From NCBI RefSeq assembly GCF_041296385.1, contig NW_027183506.1:392845-456844 (forward strand): a stretch of DNA of 64,000 nt, read 5' to 3'. Positions within the stretch are counted from its first letter, which is position 1, and every line of letters starts with the position of its first letter. A model generated the notes under the pieces. It ran no database searches. It saw only the letters and a list, made by a program, of their open reading frames with translations, and was not told the DNA's origin. This document shows positions 1 through 9,148 of the stretch, in pieces. Made by a program: the position numbers and the translations under genes. Source of the DNA: Aphelocoma coerulescens. Its lineage: Eukaryota; Chordata; Aves; Passeriformes; Corvidae.

Positions 1-2344
1 AACCTGGTGGAACCGAGGGGCCACAGTGACACTGTGGGGCCTTTTGGAAGCAACAGGACCCTGGTGGGAAGCCACGGGATGATTAATCCTGCACGAACCT
101 GCTCCAGGTGGGCTCCTCTCTCCCGGCTTCCACAGGTGCTGCTAGGATCCCACTCCGGCACTGGCTTGGCACGGGCTCACGGCTTCCTTTGGCAATGGCT
201 CTGCTCCAGGATGGCATGCTGCAGAGAATGCAGGTAGATTTTGTGCTCACTCCTGGCATGCAGCTGGACAATAAAGCCTGATCCAGCCCCCCTTCAGCAT
301 ATGTCCGGCTCTGGCATTGGGGCGGGGCAACTTTGGGAGCAGCCCCAGCCCTGCTCCTGCTCCCGGCTGGGCACCCAGCTGCTGGGACACAGGTGTGTCC
401 TGATGCCACCGTCTACTCCTTTGAGAAGGGGAGGACAGAGTGCATCAGGGAGTTTGGTGTGGCTTACATGCGGCAAGGAGAAGGTGCAGCCCCAAACTGG
501 CTTTCACTTCTAGAACCTTTTGCTATTGCGGGAGCAGCTGCTGGAGCTTTTCAACCGAGCTGCAAGAGTGAAAAGTGTGATGGCATGTCTATCTGAGAAG
601 GAAGGTTCGGTGCCGCAGCCTGTTGTGCACAATTTATATGCTGATAAGAGAAGGGGGTGCTTTTGGAACGTTTTCCTTCCTGACACTTCTGTCTCTGTGA
701 GCTTTAGCTGCTTGGACTCAGGGATACCGAAGGTATGTGAAAGTGACTGGGATGCGAGAATCATGTTGCACAGGGAACAGGGAAGGTCAGCAAATGTTTC
801 CTGTCCTGGCACATCTCTCAGTCTGAACTGCAGCTGCAGATGCTTCACTTCCGCCAAGGACTCTGCCACCTTGAGAGAAGGATGCGCTCTATGGAGTTGA
901 GAAAGAAAGTGCGTCTCACTAGCTTCTTTCCTCTACTTCATAGACAGCAAAGGGGCTATGAAAGGCAGCACTGGCTTTTTGTTCTAGGACTTCTTCTTTA
1001 CAAGCAGCTGCTGGATGTTTGGAAGGGGGTTTGGGATATGCAAAAATGAGAGGCTAAGATGGTAAGAGGGTAAGATGGAAGTCATCTGGCAAAAGCAGAG
1101 CTCACAAAAGGGCCAGCTGAGAAAGCTCTTGCTGCCTACAACTTCAACTGCACCCCTCAAAGCAGCAGCACACACGCTGCTCTCGGCACTTTCCTTCTCA
1201 GCTCTACGCACCATCCTAAGCCTTGCCTCTCCCACACTCAGGATCCAAAGACAACGGCACCAGGGACTGCTCACACACTAAAGGCACCAGGACAAAAGGC
1301 TCACCAGCTTGGCCTTTGCATTCCCGCTGACAGCTCCACAGCTTGAACCCAGAGAACTGCCTGCTGCCAACAGCCTTTCCAATCACTCTGAGCACCTCAT
1401 GACAAGGAGTGTGGGGAATGAATCTCCAGCAGCCTCCTGCCCCAGGCTGTCCCCCGGGAGCAGCCCTGCTCCAGGCCGTGACTGCCACCTGCACAGCCAA
1501 AGGACCCAGAGCCGGTGTTACACACCACGGCTGTGCCTGGCACAGAGACACCAGTGGCCACACAAGTGGCCATGGCACTGTCCACACACAGTCCCTGCTG
1601 CTGCTCCCCCAGCCGCTGGCACCAACTCCCAGCCACCCACTCCTAAAGCCACGGGGCCCACTGGGACACTGCGGGGGCTCGTGGAAGCCAGCGGCCATTG
1701 TGACACAGCGGGGCTGCACAGAGCCCACGGTGCTTTGTGACCCGTGGCTCCCAGGAGAGCCTTTGTGATGCTGGGGAACTACAAGGAAGCCTGGCTCCTC
1801 TGTGACACCACCACAGAAGCTCAGGGGAGCCCTGGAGACTGTGCTGATGCTATTGAACCTGATGCAACCCTGCCTCCTCTGTGACACCACAGAAGCTCAG
1901 GGGAGCCCTGGAGACCGTGGTGATGCTATGGAACCTGATGCAACCCTGCCTCCTCTGTGACACCACAGAACCTCTGGGAGCTCTGCAGACCGTGCTGATG
2001 CTATGGAACCTGATGCAACCCTGCCTCCTCTGTGACACCACAGAACCTCTGGGAGCCCTGGAGACCGTGCTGATGCTATGGAACCTGATGCAACCCTGCC
2101 TCCACTGTGACACCACAGAAGCTCAGGGAGCCCTGGAGACTGTGGTGATGCTATGGAACCTGATGCAACCCTGCCTCCACTGTGACACCACAGAACCTCT
2201 GGGAGCCCTGGAGACCGTGCTGATGCTATGGAACCTGATGCAACCCTGCCTCCACTGTGACACCACAGAAGCTCGGGGAGCTCTGCAGACCGTGGGGATG
2301 CTGGCGAAGCTGACGGAACCCTGGGCACCACAGTGACGCTATGG
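1..2344 (+). repeat. Macrosatellite unit 1 (2344 bp)
   Basis: Complete in length at the chosen phase. It has T at offset 293, shared only with unit 7, and GGG at 1710-1712. It is one base longer than the other six-copy units because its second 75-bp copy has an extra base at the junction. Bases 1-1801 hold no gene that I can support. Confidence 0.97.
1802..2336 (+). repeat. 75-bp minisatellite, 6 copies, one with +1 bp
   Basis: There are six clean 75-bp copies and one degenerate terminal copy. Each clean copy starts at TGTGACACCACAGAA and ends in CTCCTC (first three) or CTCCAC (last three). Copy 2 opens with GCTCAGGGG, as copy 1 does, instead of the GCTCTTGG seen at that position in most units. 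This adds one base and shifts the reading frame within the array. Confidence 0.95.
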
Positions 2345-2364
2345 AACCTGGTGGAACCGAGGGG

Positions 2365-2381
2365 CCACAGTGACACTGTGG
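2365..2381. promoter_or_regulatory. 17-bp dyad CCACAGTG-A-CACTGTGG
   Basis: A perfect 8-bp inverted repeat around a single A, at offset 21-37 of almost every unit. The loop is too short for a stable hairpin, but the dyad could be a protein-binding site. It lies where the decaying 37-bp repeats run out, so it may be chance. In units 27 and 29 inserted bases break or abut it. Confidence 0.4.
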
Positions 2382-2488
2382 GGCCTTTTGGAAGCAACAG
2401 GACCCTGGTGGGAAGCCACGGGATGATTAATCCTGCACGAACCTGCTCCAGGTGGGCTCCTCTCTCCCGGCTTCCACAGGTGCTGCTA

Positions 2489-2494
2489 GGATCC
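2489..2494. other. First BamHI site of the unit
   Basis: GGATCC at offset 145-150. A second GGATCC lies at offset 1241-1246 (3585-3590 here). A digest of modal units would therefore give fragments of about 1.10 and 1.17 kb, not a single 2.27-kb ladder. This is useful for comparison with satellites defined by BamHI. Confidence 0.9.
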
Positions 2495-2613
2495 CACTCC
2501 GGCACTGGCTTGGCACGGGCTCACGGCTTCCTTTGGCAATGGCTCTGCTCCAGGATGGCATGCTGCAGAGAATGCAGGTAGATTTTGTGCTCACTCCTGG
2601 CATGCAGCTGGAC

Positions 2614-2619
2614 AATAAA
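2614..2619 (+). other. Candidate polyadenylation hexamer AATAAA
   Basis: AATAAA sits at offset 270-275, followed by GCCTGATCCAG. It is kept in nearly every unit; unit 27 has an extra A in it (58952-58958). A GT-rich stretch (AGGTGTGTCC, offset 391-400) lies about 115 bases downstream, farther than the usual downstream element, so the case for a working signal is modest. Confidence 0.35.
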
Positions 2620-2659
2620 GCCTGATCCAGCCCCCCCTCAGCATATGTCCGGCTCTGGC

Positions 2660-2672
2660 ATTGGGGCGGGGC
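2660..2672 (+). promoter_or_regulatory. Inverted CCAAT box overlapping a GC box
   Basis: ATTGG at offset 316-320 runs directly into GGGGCGGGGC at 319-328. This pairing is typical of TATA-less vertebrate promoters that bind NF-Y and Sp1-family factors. It lies about 45 bases past the AATAAA. There is no good TATA box nearby; the nearest AT-rich stretch is TTTATAT at offset 633-639. In unit 28 the GC box is damaged (GGGGGCAGGGC near 61214). Promoter activity is inference only. Confidence 0.35.
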
Positions 2673-3076
2673 AACTTTGGGAGCAGCCCCAGCCCTGCTC
2701 CTGCTCCCGGCTGGGCACCCAGCTGCTGGGACACAGGTGTGTCCTGATGCCACCGTCTACTCCTTTGAGAAGGGGAGGACAGAGTGCATCAGGGAGTTTG
2801 GTGTGGCTTACATGCGGCAAGGAGAAGGTGCAGCCCCAAACTGGCTTTCACTTCTAGAACCTTTTGCTATTGCGGGAGCAGCTGCTGGAGCTTTTCAACC
2901 GAGCTGCAAGAGTGAAAAGTGTGATGGCATGTCTATCTGAGAAGGAAGGTTCGGTGCCGCAGCCTGTTGTGCACAATTTATATGCTGATAAGAGAAGGGG
3001 GTGCTTTTGCAACGTTTTCCTTCCTGACACTTCTGTCTCTGTGAGCTTTAGCTGCTTGGACTCAGGGATACCGAAG

Positions 3077-3287
3077 GTATGTGAAAGTGACTGGGATGCG
3101 AGAATCATGTTGCACAGGGAACAGGGAAGGTCAGCAAATGTTTCCTGTCCTGGCACATCTCTCAGTCTGAACTGCAGCTGCAGATGCTTCACTTCCGCCA
3201 AGGACTCTGCCACCTTGAGAGAAGGATGCGCTCTATGGAGTTGAGAAAGAAAGTGCGTCTCACTAGCTTCTTTCCTCTACTTCATAG
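3077..3287 (+). other. Splice-like donor and acceptor pair (cryptic intron?)
   Basis: A strong donor-like AAG|GTATGT at offset 733 is followed 211 bases later by a pyrimidine-rich tract ending in TTCATAG at offset 943. Another acceptor-like tract ends in CACACTCAG at offset 1240, and a donor-like ATG|GTAAGAG lies near offset 1061. Units 21 and 23 have GTGTGT at the first donor. Such signals occur by chance in vertebrate DNA, and no exon with a recognisable protein joins them. Confidence 0.2.
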
Positions 3288-4042
3288 ACAGCAAAGGGGC
3301 TATGAAAGGCAGCACTGGCTTTTTGTTCTAGGACTTCTTCTTTACAAGCAGCTGCTGGATGTTTGGAAGGGGGTTTGGGATATGCAAAAATGAGAGGCTA
3401 AGATGGTAAGAGGGTAAGATGGAAGTCATCTGGCAAAAGCAGAGCTCACAAAAGGGCCAGCTGAGAAAGCTCTTGCTGCCTACAACTTCAACTGCACCCC
3501 TCAAAGCAGCAGCACACACGCTGCTCTCGGCACTTTCCTTCTCAGCTCTACGCACCATCCTAAGCCTTGCCTCTCCCACACTCAGGATCCAAAGACAACG
3601 GCACCAGGGACTGCTCACACACTAAAGGCACCAGGACAAAAGGCTCACCAGCTTGGCCTTTGCATTCCCGCTGACAGCTCCACAGCTTGAACCCAGAGAA
3701 CTGCCTGCTGCCAACAGCCTTTCCAATCACTCTGAGCACCTCATGACAAGGAGTGTGGGGAATGAATCTCCAGCAGCCTCCTGCCCCAGGCTGTCCCCCG
3801 GGAGCAGCCCTGCTCCAGGCCGTGACTGCCACCTGCACAGCCAAAGGACCCAGAGCCGGTGTTACACACCACGGCTGTGCCTGGCACAGAGACACCAGTG
3901 GCCACACAAGTGGCCATGGCACTGTCCACACACAGTCCCTGCTGCTGCTCCCCCAGCCGCTGGCACCAACTCCCAGCCACCCACTCCTAAAGCCACGGGG
4001 CCCACTGGGACACTGCGGGGGCTCGTGGAAGCCAGCGGCCAT

Positions 4043-4145
4043 TGTGACACAGCAATGCTGCACAGAGCCCACGGTGCTTTGTGACCCGTGGCTCCCAGGA
4101 GAGCCTTTGTGATCCTGGGGAACTACAAGGAAGCCTGGCTCCTCT
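4043..4145 (+). repeat. Degenerate 5' edge of the minisatellite
   Basis: TGTGAC occurs at 4043 and 4080, 37 bases apart, and again at 4145 where the clean array begins. The 65-base stretch 4080-4144 still aligns to the 75-mer (GTGAT.CT..GGAAC, then CCTG.CTCCTC). This is a decayed shoulder copy, present in every unit. Confidence 0.65.
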
Positions 4146-4604
4146 GTGACACCACCACAGAAGCTCAGGGGAGCCCTGGAGACCGTGCTGATGCTATTGA
4201 ACCTGATGCAACCCTGCCTCCTCTGTGACACCACAGAAGCTCTTGGAGCCCTGGAGACCGTGCTGATGCTATGGAACCTGATGCAACCCTGCCTCCTCTG
4301 TGACACCACAGAACCTCTGGGAGCCCTGGAGACCGTGCTGATGCTATGGAACCTGATGCAACCCTGCCTCCACTGTGACACCACAGAAGCTCAGGGAGCC
4401 CTGGAGACTGTGGTGATGCTATGGAACCTGATGCAACCCTGCCTCCACTGTGACACCACAGAACCTCTGGGAGCCCTGGAGACCGTGCTGATGCTATGGA
4501 ACCTGATGCAACCCTGCCTCCACTGTGACACCACAGAAGCTCGGGGAGCTCTGCAGACCGTGGGGATGCTGGCGAAGCTGACGGAACCCTGGGCACCACA
4601 GTGA
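4146..4604 (+). repeat. 75-bp minisatellite, 5 copies (reference arrangement)
   Basis: Five clean copies plus a degenerate terminal one. Copies are named by the base after CACAGAA (G for GCTC, C for CCTC) and by the last triplet (T for CTC, A for CAC). The order is GT-GT-CA-GA-CA. Each copy seems to be a dimer of about 37 bp: both halves share GAACCT and, seven bases later, CCCTG. Copy 2 reads GACCGTGCTG. Confidence 0.95.
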
Positions 4605-4690
4605 CGCTATGGAACCTGGTGGAACCGAGGGGCCACAGTGACACTGTGGGGCCTTTTGGAAGCAACAGGACCCTGGTGGGAAGCCACGGG
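4600..4690 (+). repeat. Degenerate 3' edge of the minisatellite, crossing the unit boundary
   Basis: AGTGAC recurs at 4600 and 4637, again 37 bases apart. The stretch after 4600 retains GCTATGGAACCTG from the 75-mer before similarity fades. The unit boundary used here therefore falls inside decayed minisatellite sequence. Confidence 0.6.
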
Positions 4691-6880
4691 ATGATTAATC
4701 CTGCACGAACCTGCTCCAGGTGGGCTCCTCTCTCCCGGCTTCCACAGGTGCTGCTAGGATCCCACTCCGGCACTGGCTTGGCACGGGCTCACGGCTTCCT
4801 TTGGCAATGGCTCTGCTCCAGGATGGCATGCTGCAGAGAATGCAGGTAGATTTTGTGCTCACTCCTGGCATGCAGCTGGACAATAAAGCCTGATCCAGCC
4901 CCCCCTCAGCATATGTCCGGCTCTGGCATTGGGGCGGGGCAACTTTGGGAGCAGCCCCAGCCCTGCTCCTGCTCCCGGCTGGGCACCCAGCTGCTGGGAC
5001 ACAGGTGTGTCCTGATGCCACCGTCTACTCCTTTGAGAAGGGGAGGACAGAGTGCATCAGGGAGTTTGGTGTGGCTTACATGCGGCAAGGAGAAGGTGCA
5101 GCCCCAAACTGGCTTTCACTTCTAGAACCTTTTGCTATTGCGGGAGCAGCTGCTGGAGCTTTTCAACCGAGCTGCAAGAGTGAAAAGTGTGATGGCATGT
5201 CTATCTGAGAAGGAAGGTTCGGTGCCGCAGCCTGTTGTGCACAATTTATATGCTGATAAGAGAAGGGGGTGCTTTTGGAACGTTTTCCTTCCTGACACTT
5301 CTGTCTCTGTGAGCTTTAGCTGCTTGGACTCAGGGATACCGAAGGTATGTGAAAGTGACTGGGATGCGAGAATCATGTTGCACAGGGAACAGGGAAGGTC
5401 AGCAAATGTTTCCTGTCCTGGCACATCTCTCAGTCTGAACTGCAGCTGCAGATGCTTCACTTCCGCCAAGGACTCTGCCACCTTGAGAGAAGGATGCGCT
5501 CTATGGAGTTGAGAAAGAAAGTGCGTCTCACTAGCTTCTTTCCTCTACTTCATAGACAGCAAAGGGGCTATGAAAGGCAGCACTGGCTTTTTGTTCTAGG
5601 ACTTCTTCTTTACAAGCAGCTGCTGGATGTTTGGAAGGGGGTTTGGGATATGCAAAAATGAGAGGCTAAGATGGTAAGAGGGTAAGATGGAAGTCATCTG
5701 GCAAAAGCAGAGCTCACAAAAGGGCCAGCTGAGAAAGCTCTTGCTGCCTACAACTTCAACTGCACCCCTCAAAGCAGCAGCACACACGCTGCTCTCGGCA
5801 CTTTCCTTCTCAGCTCTACGCACCATCCTAAGCCTTGCCTCTCCCACACTCAGGATCCAAAGACAACGGCACCAGGGACTGCTCACACACTAAAGGCACC
5901 AGGACAAAAGGCTCACCAGCTTGGCCTTTGCATTCCCGCTGACAGCTCCACAGCTTGAACCCAGAGAACTGCCTGCTGCCAACAGCCTTTCCAATCACTC
6001 TGAGCACCTCATGACAAGGAGTGTGGGGAATGAATCTCCAGCAGCCTCCTGCCCCAGGCTGTCCCCCGGGAGCAGCCCTGCTCCAGGCCGTGACTGCCAC
6101 CTGCACAGCCAAAGGACCCAGAGCCGGTGTTACACACCACGGCTGTGCCTGGCACAGAGACACCAGTGGCCACACAAGTGGCCATGGCACTGTCCACACA
6201 CAGTCCCTGCTGCTGCTCCCCCAGCCGCTGGCACCAACTCCCAGCCACCCACTCCTAAAGCCACGGGGCCCACTGGGACACTGCGGGGGCTCGTGGAAGC
6301 CAGCGGCCATTGTGACACAGCGGGGCTGCACAGAGCCCACGGTGCTTTGTGACCCGTGGCTCCCAGGAGAGCCTTTGTGATGCTGGGGAACTACAAGGAA
6401 GCCTGGCTCCTCTGTGACACCACCACAGAAGCTCAGGGGAGCCCTGGAGACTGTGCTGATGCTATTGAACCTGATGCAACCCTGCCTCCTCTGTGACACC
6501 ACAGAAGCTCTTGGAGCCCTGGAGACCGTGGTGATGCTATGGAACCTGATGCAACCCTGCCTCCTCTGTGACACCACAGAACCTCTGGGAGCTCTGCAGA
6601 CCGTGCTGATGCTATGGAACCTGATGCAACCCTGCCTCCACTGTGACACCACAGAAGCTCAGGGAGCCCTGGAGACTGTGGTGATGCTATGGAACCTGAT
6701 GCAACCCTGCCTCCACTGTGACACCACAGAACCTCTGGGAGCCCTGGAGACCGTGCTGATGCTATGGAACCTGATGCAACCCTGCCTCCACTGTGACACC
6801 ACAGAAGCTCGGGGAGCTCTGCAGACCGTGGGGATGCTGGCGAAGCTGACGGAACCCTGGGCACCACAGTGACGCTATGG
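4613..6880 (+). repeat. Macrosatellite unit 3 (2268 bp)
   Basis: GGG at offset 1710-1712, G at 666, C at 1513. It belongs to the same class as units 13, 16 and 17: the first minisatellite copy has GACTGTGCTG and the third opens with GCTCTGCAGACC. Confidence 0.97.
6414..6872 (+). repeat. 75-bp minisatellite, 5 copies
   Basis: Order GT-GT-CA-GA-CA. Copy 3 contains CTCTGCAGACC but ends in CTCCAC. It looks like a fusion of copies 3 and 4 of the six-copy arrays, i.e. loss of one repeat. Confidence 0.95.
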
Positions 6881-9148
6881 AACCTGGTGGAACCGAGGGG
6901 CCACAGTGACACTGTGGGGCCTTTTGGAAGCAACAGGACCCTGGTGGGAAGCCACGGGATGATTAATCCTGCACGAACCTGCTCCAGGTGGGCTCCTCTC
7001 TCCCGGCTTCCACAGGTGCTGCTAGGATCCCACTCCGGCACTGGCTTGGCACGGGCTCACGGCTTCCTTTGGCAATGGCTCTGCTCCAGGATGGCATGCT
7101 GCAGAGAATGCAGGTAGATTTTGTGCTCACTCCTGGCATGCAGCTGGACAATAAAGCCTGATCCAGCCCCCCCTCAGCATATGTCCGGCTCTGGCATTGG
7201 GGCGGGGCAACTTTGGGAGCAGCCCCAGCCCTGCTCCTGCTCCCGGCTGGGCACCCAGCTGCTGGGACACAGGTGTGTCCTGATGCCACCGTCTACTCCT
7301 TTGAGAAGGGGAGGACAGAGTGCATCAGGGAGTTTGGTGTGGCTTACATGCGGCAAGGAGAAGGTGCAGCCCCAAACTGGCTTTCACTTCTAGAACCTTT
7401 TGCTATTGCGGGAGCAGCTGCTGGAGCTTTTCAACCAAGCTGCAAGAGTGAAAAGTGTGATGGCATGTCTATCTGAGAAGGAAGGTTCGGTGCCGCAGCC
7501 TGTTGTGCACAATTTATATGCTGATAAGAGAAGGGGGTGCTTTTGGAACGTTTTCCTTCCTGACACTTCTGTCTCTGTGAGCTTTAGCTGCTTGGACTCA
7601 GGGATACCGAAGGTATGTGAAAGTGACTGGGATGCGAGAATCATGTTGCACAGGGAACAGGGAAGGTCAGCAAATGTTTCCTGTCCTGGCACATCTCTCA
7701 GTCTGAACTGCAGCTGCAGATGCTTCACTTCCGCCAAGGACTCTGCCACCTTGAGAGAAGGATGCGCTCTATGGAGTTGAGAAAGAAAGTGCGTCTCACT
7801 AGCTTCTTTCCTCTACTTCATAGACAGCAAAGGGGCTATGAAAGGCAGCACTGGCTTTTTGTTCTAGGACTTCTTCTTTACAAGCAGCTGCTGGATGTTT
7901 GGAAGGGGGTTTGGGATATGCAAAAATGAGAGGCTAAGATGGTAAGAGGGTAAGATGGAAGTCATCTGGCAAAAGCAGAGCTCACAAAAGGGCCAGCTGA
8001 GAAAGCTCTTGCTGCCTACAACTTCAACTGCACCCCTCAAAGCAGCAGCACACACGCTGCTCTCGGCACTTTCCTTCTCAGCTCTACGCACCATCCTAAG
8101 CCTTGCCTCTCCCACACTCAGGATCCAAAGACAACGGCACCAGGGACTGCTCACACACTAAAGGCACCAGGACAAAAGGCTCACCAGCTTGGCCTTTGCA
8201 TTCCCGCTGACAGCTCCACAGCTTGAACCCAGAGAACTGCCTGCTGCCAACAGCCTTTCCAATCACTCTGAGCACCTCATGACAAGGAGTGTGGGGAATG
8301 AATCTCCAGCAGCCTCCTGCCCCAGGCTGTCCCCCGGGAGCAGCCCTGCTCCAGGCCGTGACTGCCACCTGCACAGCCAAAGGACCCAGAGCCGGTGTTA
8401 CACACCACGGCTGTGCCTGGCACAGAGACACCAGTGGCCACACAAGTGGCCATGGCACTGTCCACACACAGTCCCTGCTGCTGCTCCCCCAGCCGCTGGC
8501 ACCAACTCCCAGCCACCCACTCCTAAAGCCACGGGGCCCACTGGGACACTGCGGGGGCTCGTGGAAGCCAGCGGCCATTGTGACACAGCGGGGCTGCACA
8601 GAGCCCACGGTGCTTTGTGACCCGTGGCTCCCAGGAGAGCCTTTGTGATGCTGGGGAACTACAAGGAAGCCTGGCTCCTCTGTGACACCACCACAGAAGC
8701 TCAGGGGAGCCCTGGAGACCGTGCTGATGCTATTGAACCTGATGCAACCCTGCCTCCTCTGTGACACCACAGAAGCTCTTGGAGCCCTGGAGACCGTGCT
8801 GATGCTATGGAACCTGATGCAACCCTGCCTCCTCTGTGACACCACAGAACCTCTGGGAGCCCTGGAGACCGTGGTGATGCTATGGAACCTGATGCAACCC
8901 TGCCTCCACTGTGACACCACAGAAGCTCAGGGAGCCCTGGAGACTGTGGTGATGCTATGGAACCTGATGCAACCCTGCCTCCACTGTGACACCACAGAAC
9001 CTCTGGGAGCCCTGGAGACCGTGCTGATGCTATGGAACCTGATGCAACCCTGCCTCCACTGTGACACCACAGAAGCTCAGGGAGCTCTGCAGACCGTGGG
9101 GATGCTGGCGAAGCTGACGGAACCCTGGGCACCACAGTGACGCTATGG
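6881..9148 (+). repeat. Macrosatellite unit 4 (2268 bp, private variants)
   Basis: GGG class. It has substitutions I did not see elsewhere: TTCAACCAAGC instead of TTCAACCGAGC near 7435, and a terminal minisatellite copy opening GCTCAGGGAGC instead of GCTCGGGGAGC. Confidence 0.97.
8682..9140 (+). repeat. 75-bp minisatellite, 5 copies
   Basis: Order GT-GT-CA-GA-CA. Copy 3 has GACCGTGGTG where most units have GACCGTGCTG. The terminal copy carries this unit's private A. Confidence 0.95.

Larger units (their letters stand above)
2345..4612 (+). repeat. Macrosatellite unit 2 (2268 bp, AAT class)
   Basis: This unit has the modal length. It carries AAT at offset 1710-1712 together with C at 1770, and C at offset 666 (CTTTTGCAACG). 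Its first 1.8 kb is used below as the reference for sub-unit motifs. Confidence 0.97.

Noticed and set aside
2660..2672. CpG island at the GC box
   Set aside because: CpG pairs are present but sparse, and the GC-rich stretch is short. It does not meet what I would call an island by eye.
2677..2940. Plus-strand 87-codon frame that looks somewhat protein-like
   Set aside because: It has some non-repetitive composition, but I recognise no family, and it sits over the GC-rich stretch after the GC box. An old pseudo-exon cannot be ruled out; there is not enough to annotate one.
2864..3244. Plus-strand 126-codon frame, seen in most units
   Set aside because: It overlaps a 119-codon frame on the other strand, has no known motif, and crosses a donor-like splice signal. 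Near identity of the DNA accounts for its recurrence.
3560..4384. Long minus-strand open frame (274 codons; 249-299 in other units)
   Set aside because: It runs across intron-like text and the 75-bp repeats, shows no recognisable domain, overlaps equally long plus-strand frames, and is broken in indel-bearing units. It recurs only because the DNA recurs.
4146..4604. Plus-strand frame made of 25-residue repeats
   Set aside because: 75 is divisible by three, so several frames on both strands stay open together whatever the copy number. The frame starts at GTG, has no domain match that I know, and is shifted by one base in unit 1.
4146..4604. CRISPR array
   Set aside because: The 75-bp copies are contiguous with no unique spacers, and nothing else suggests a prokaryote.
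2345..4612. LTR or retrotransposon origin of the unit
   Set aside because: AATAAA and promoter-like boxes are present, but I see no terminal TG...CA pair with target duplication, no primer-binding site, no polypurine tract and no reverse transcriptase.
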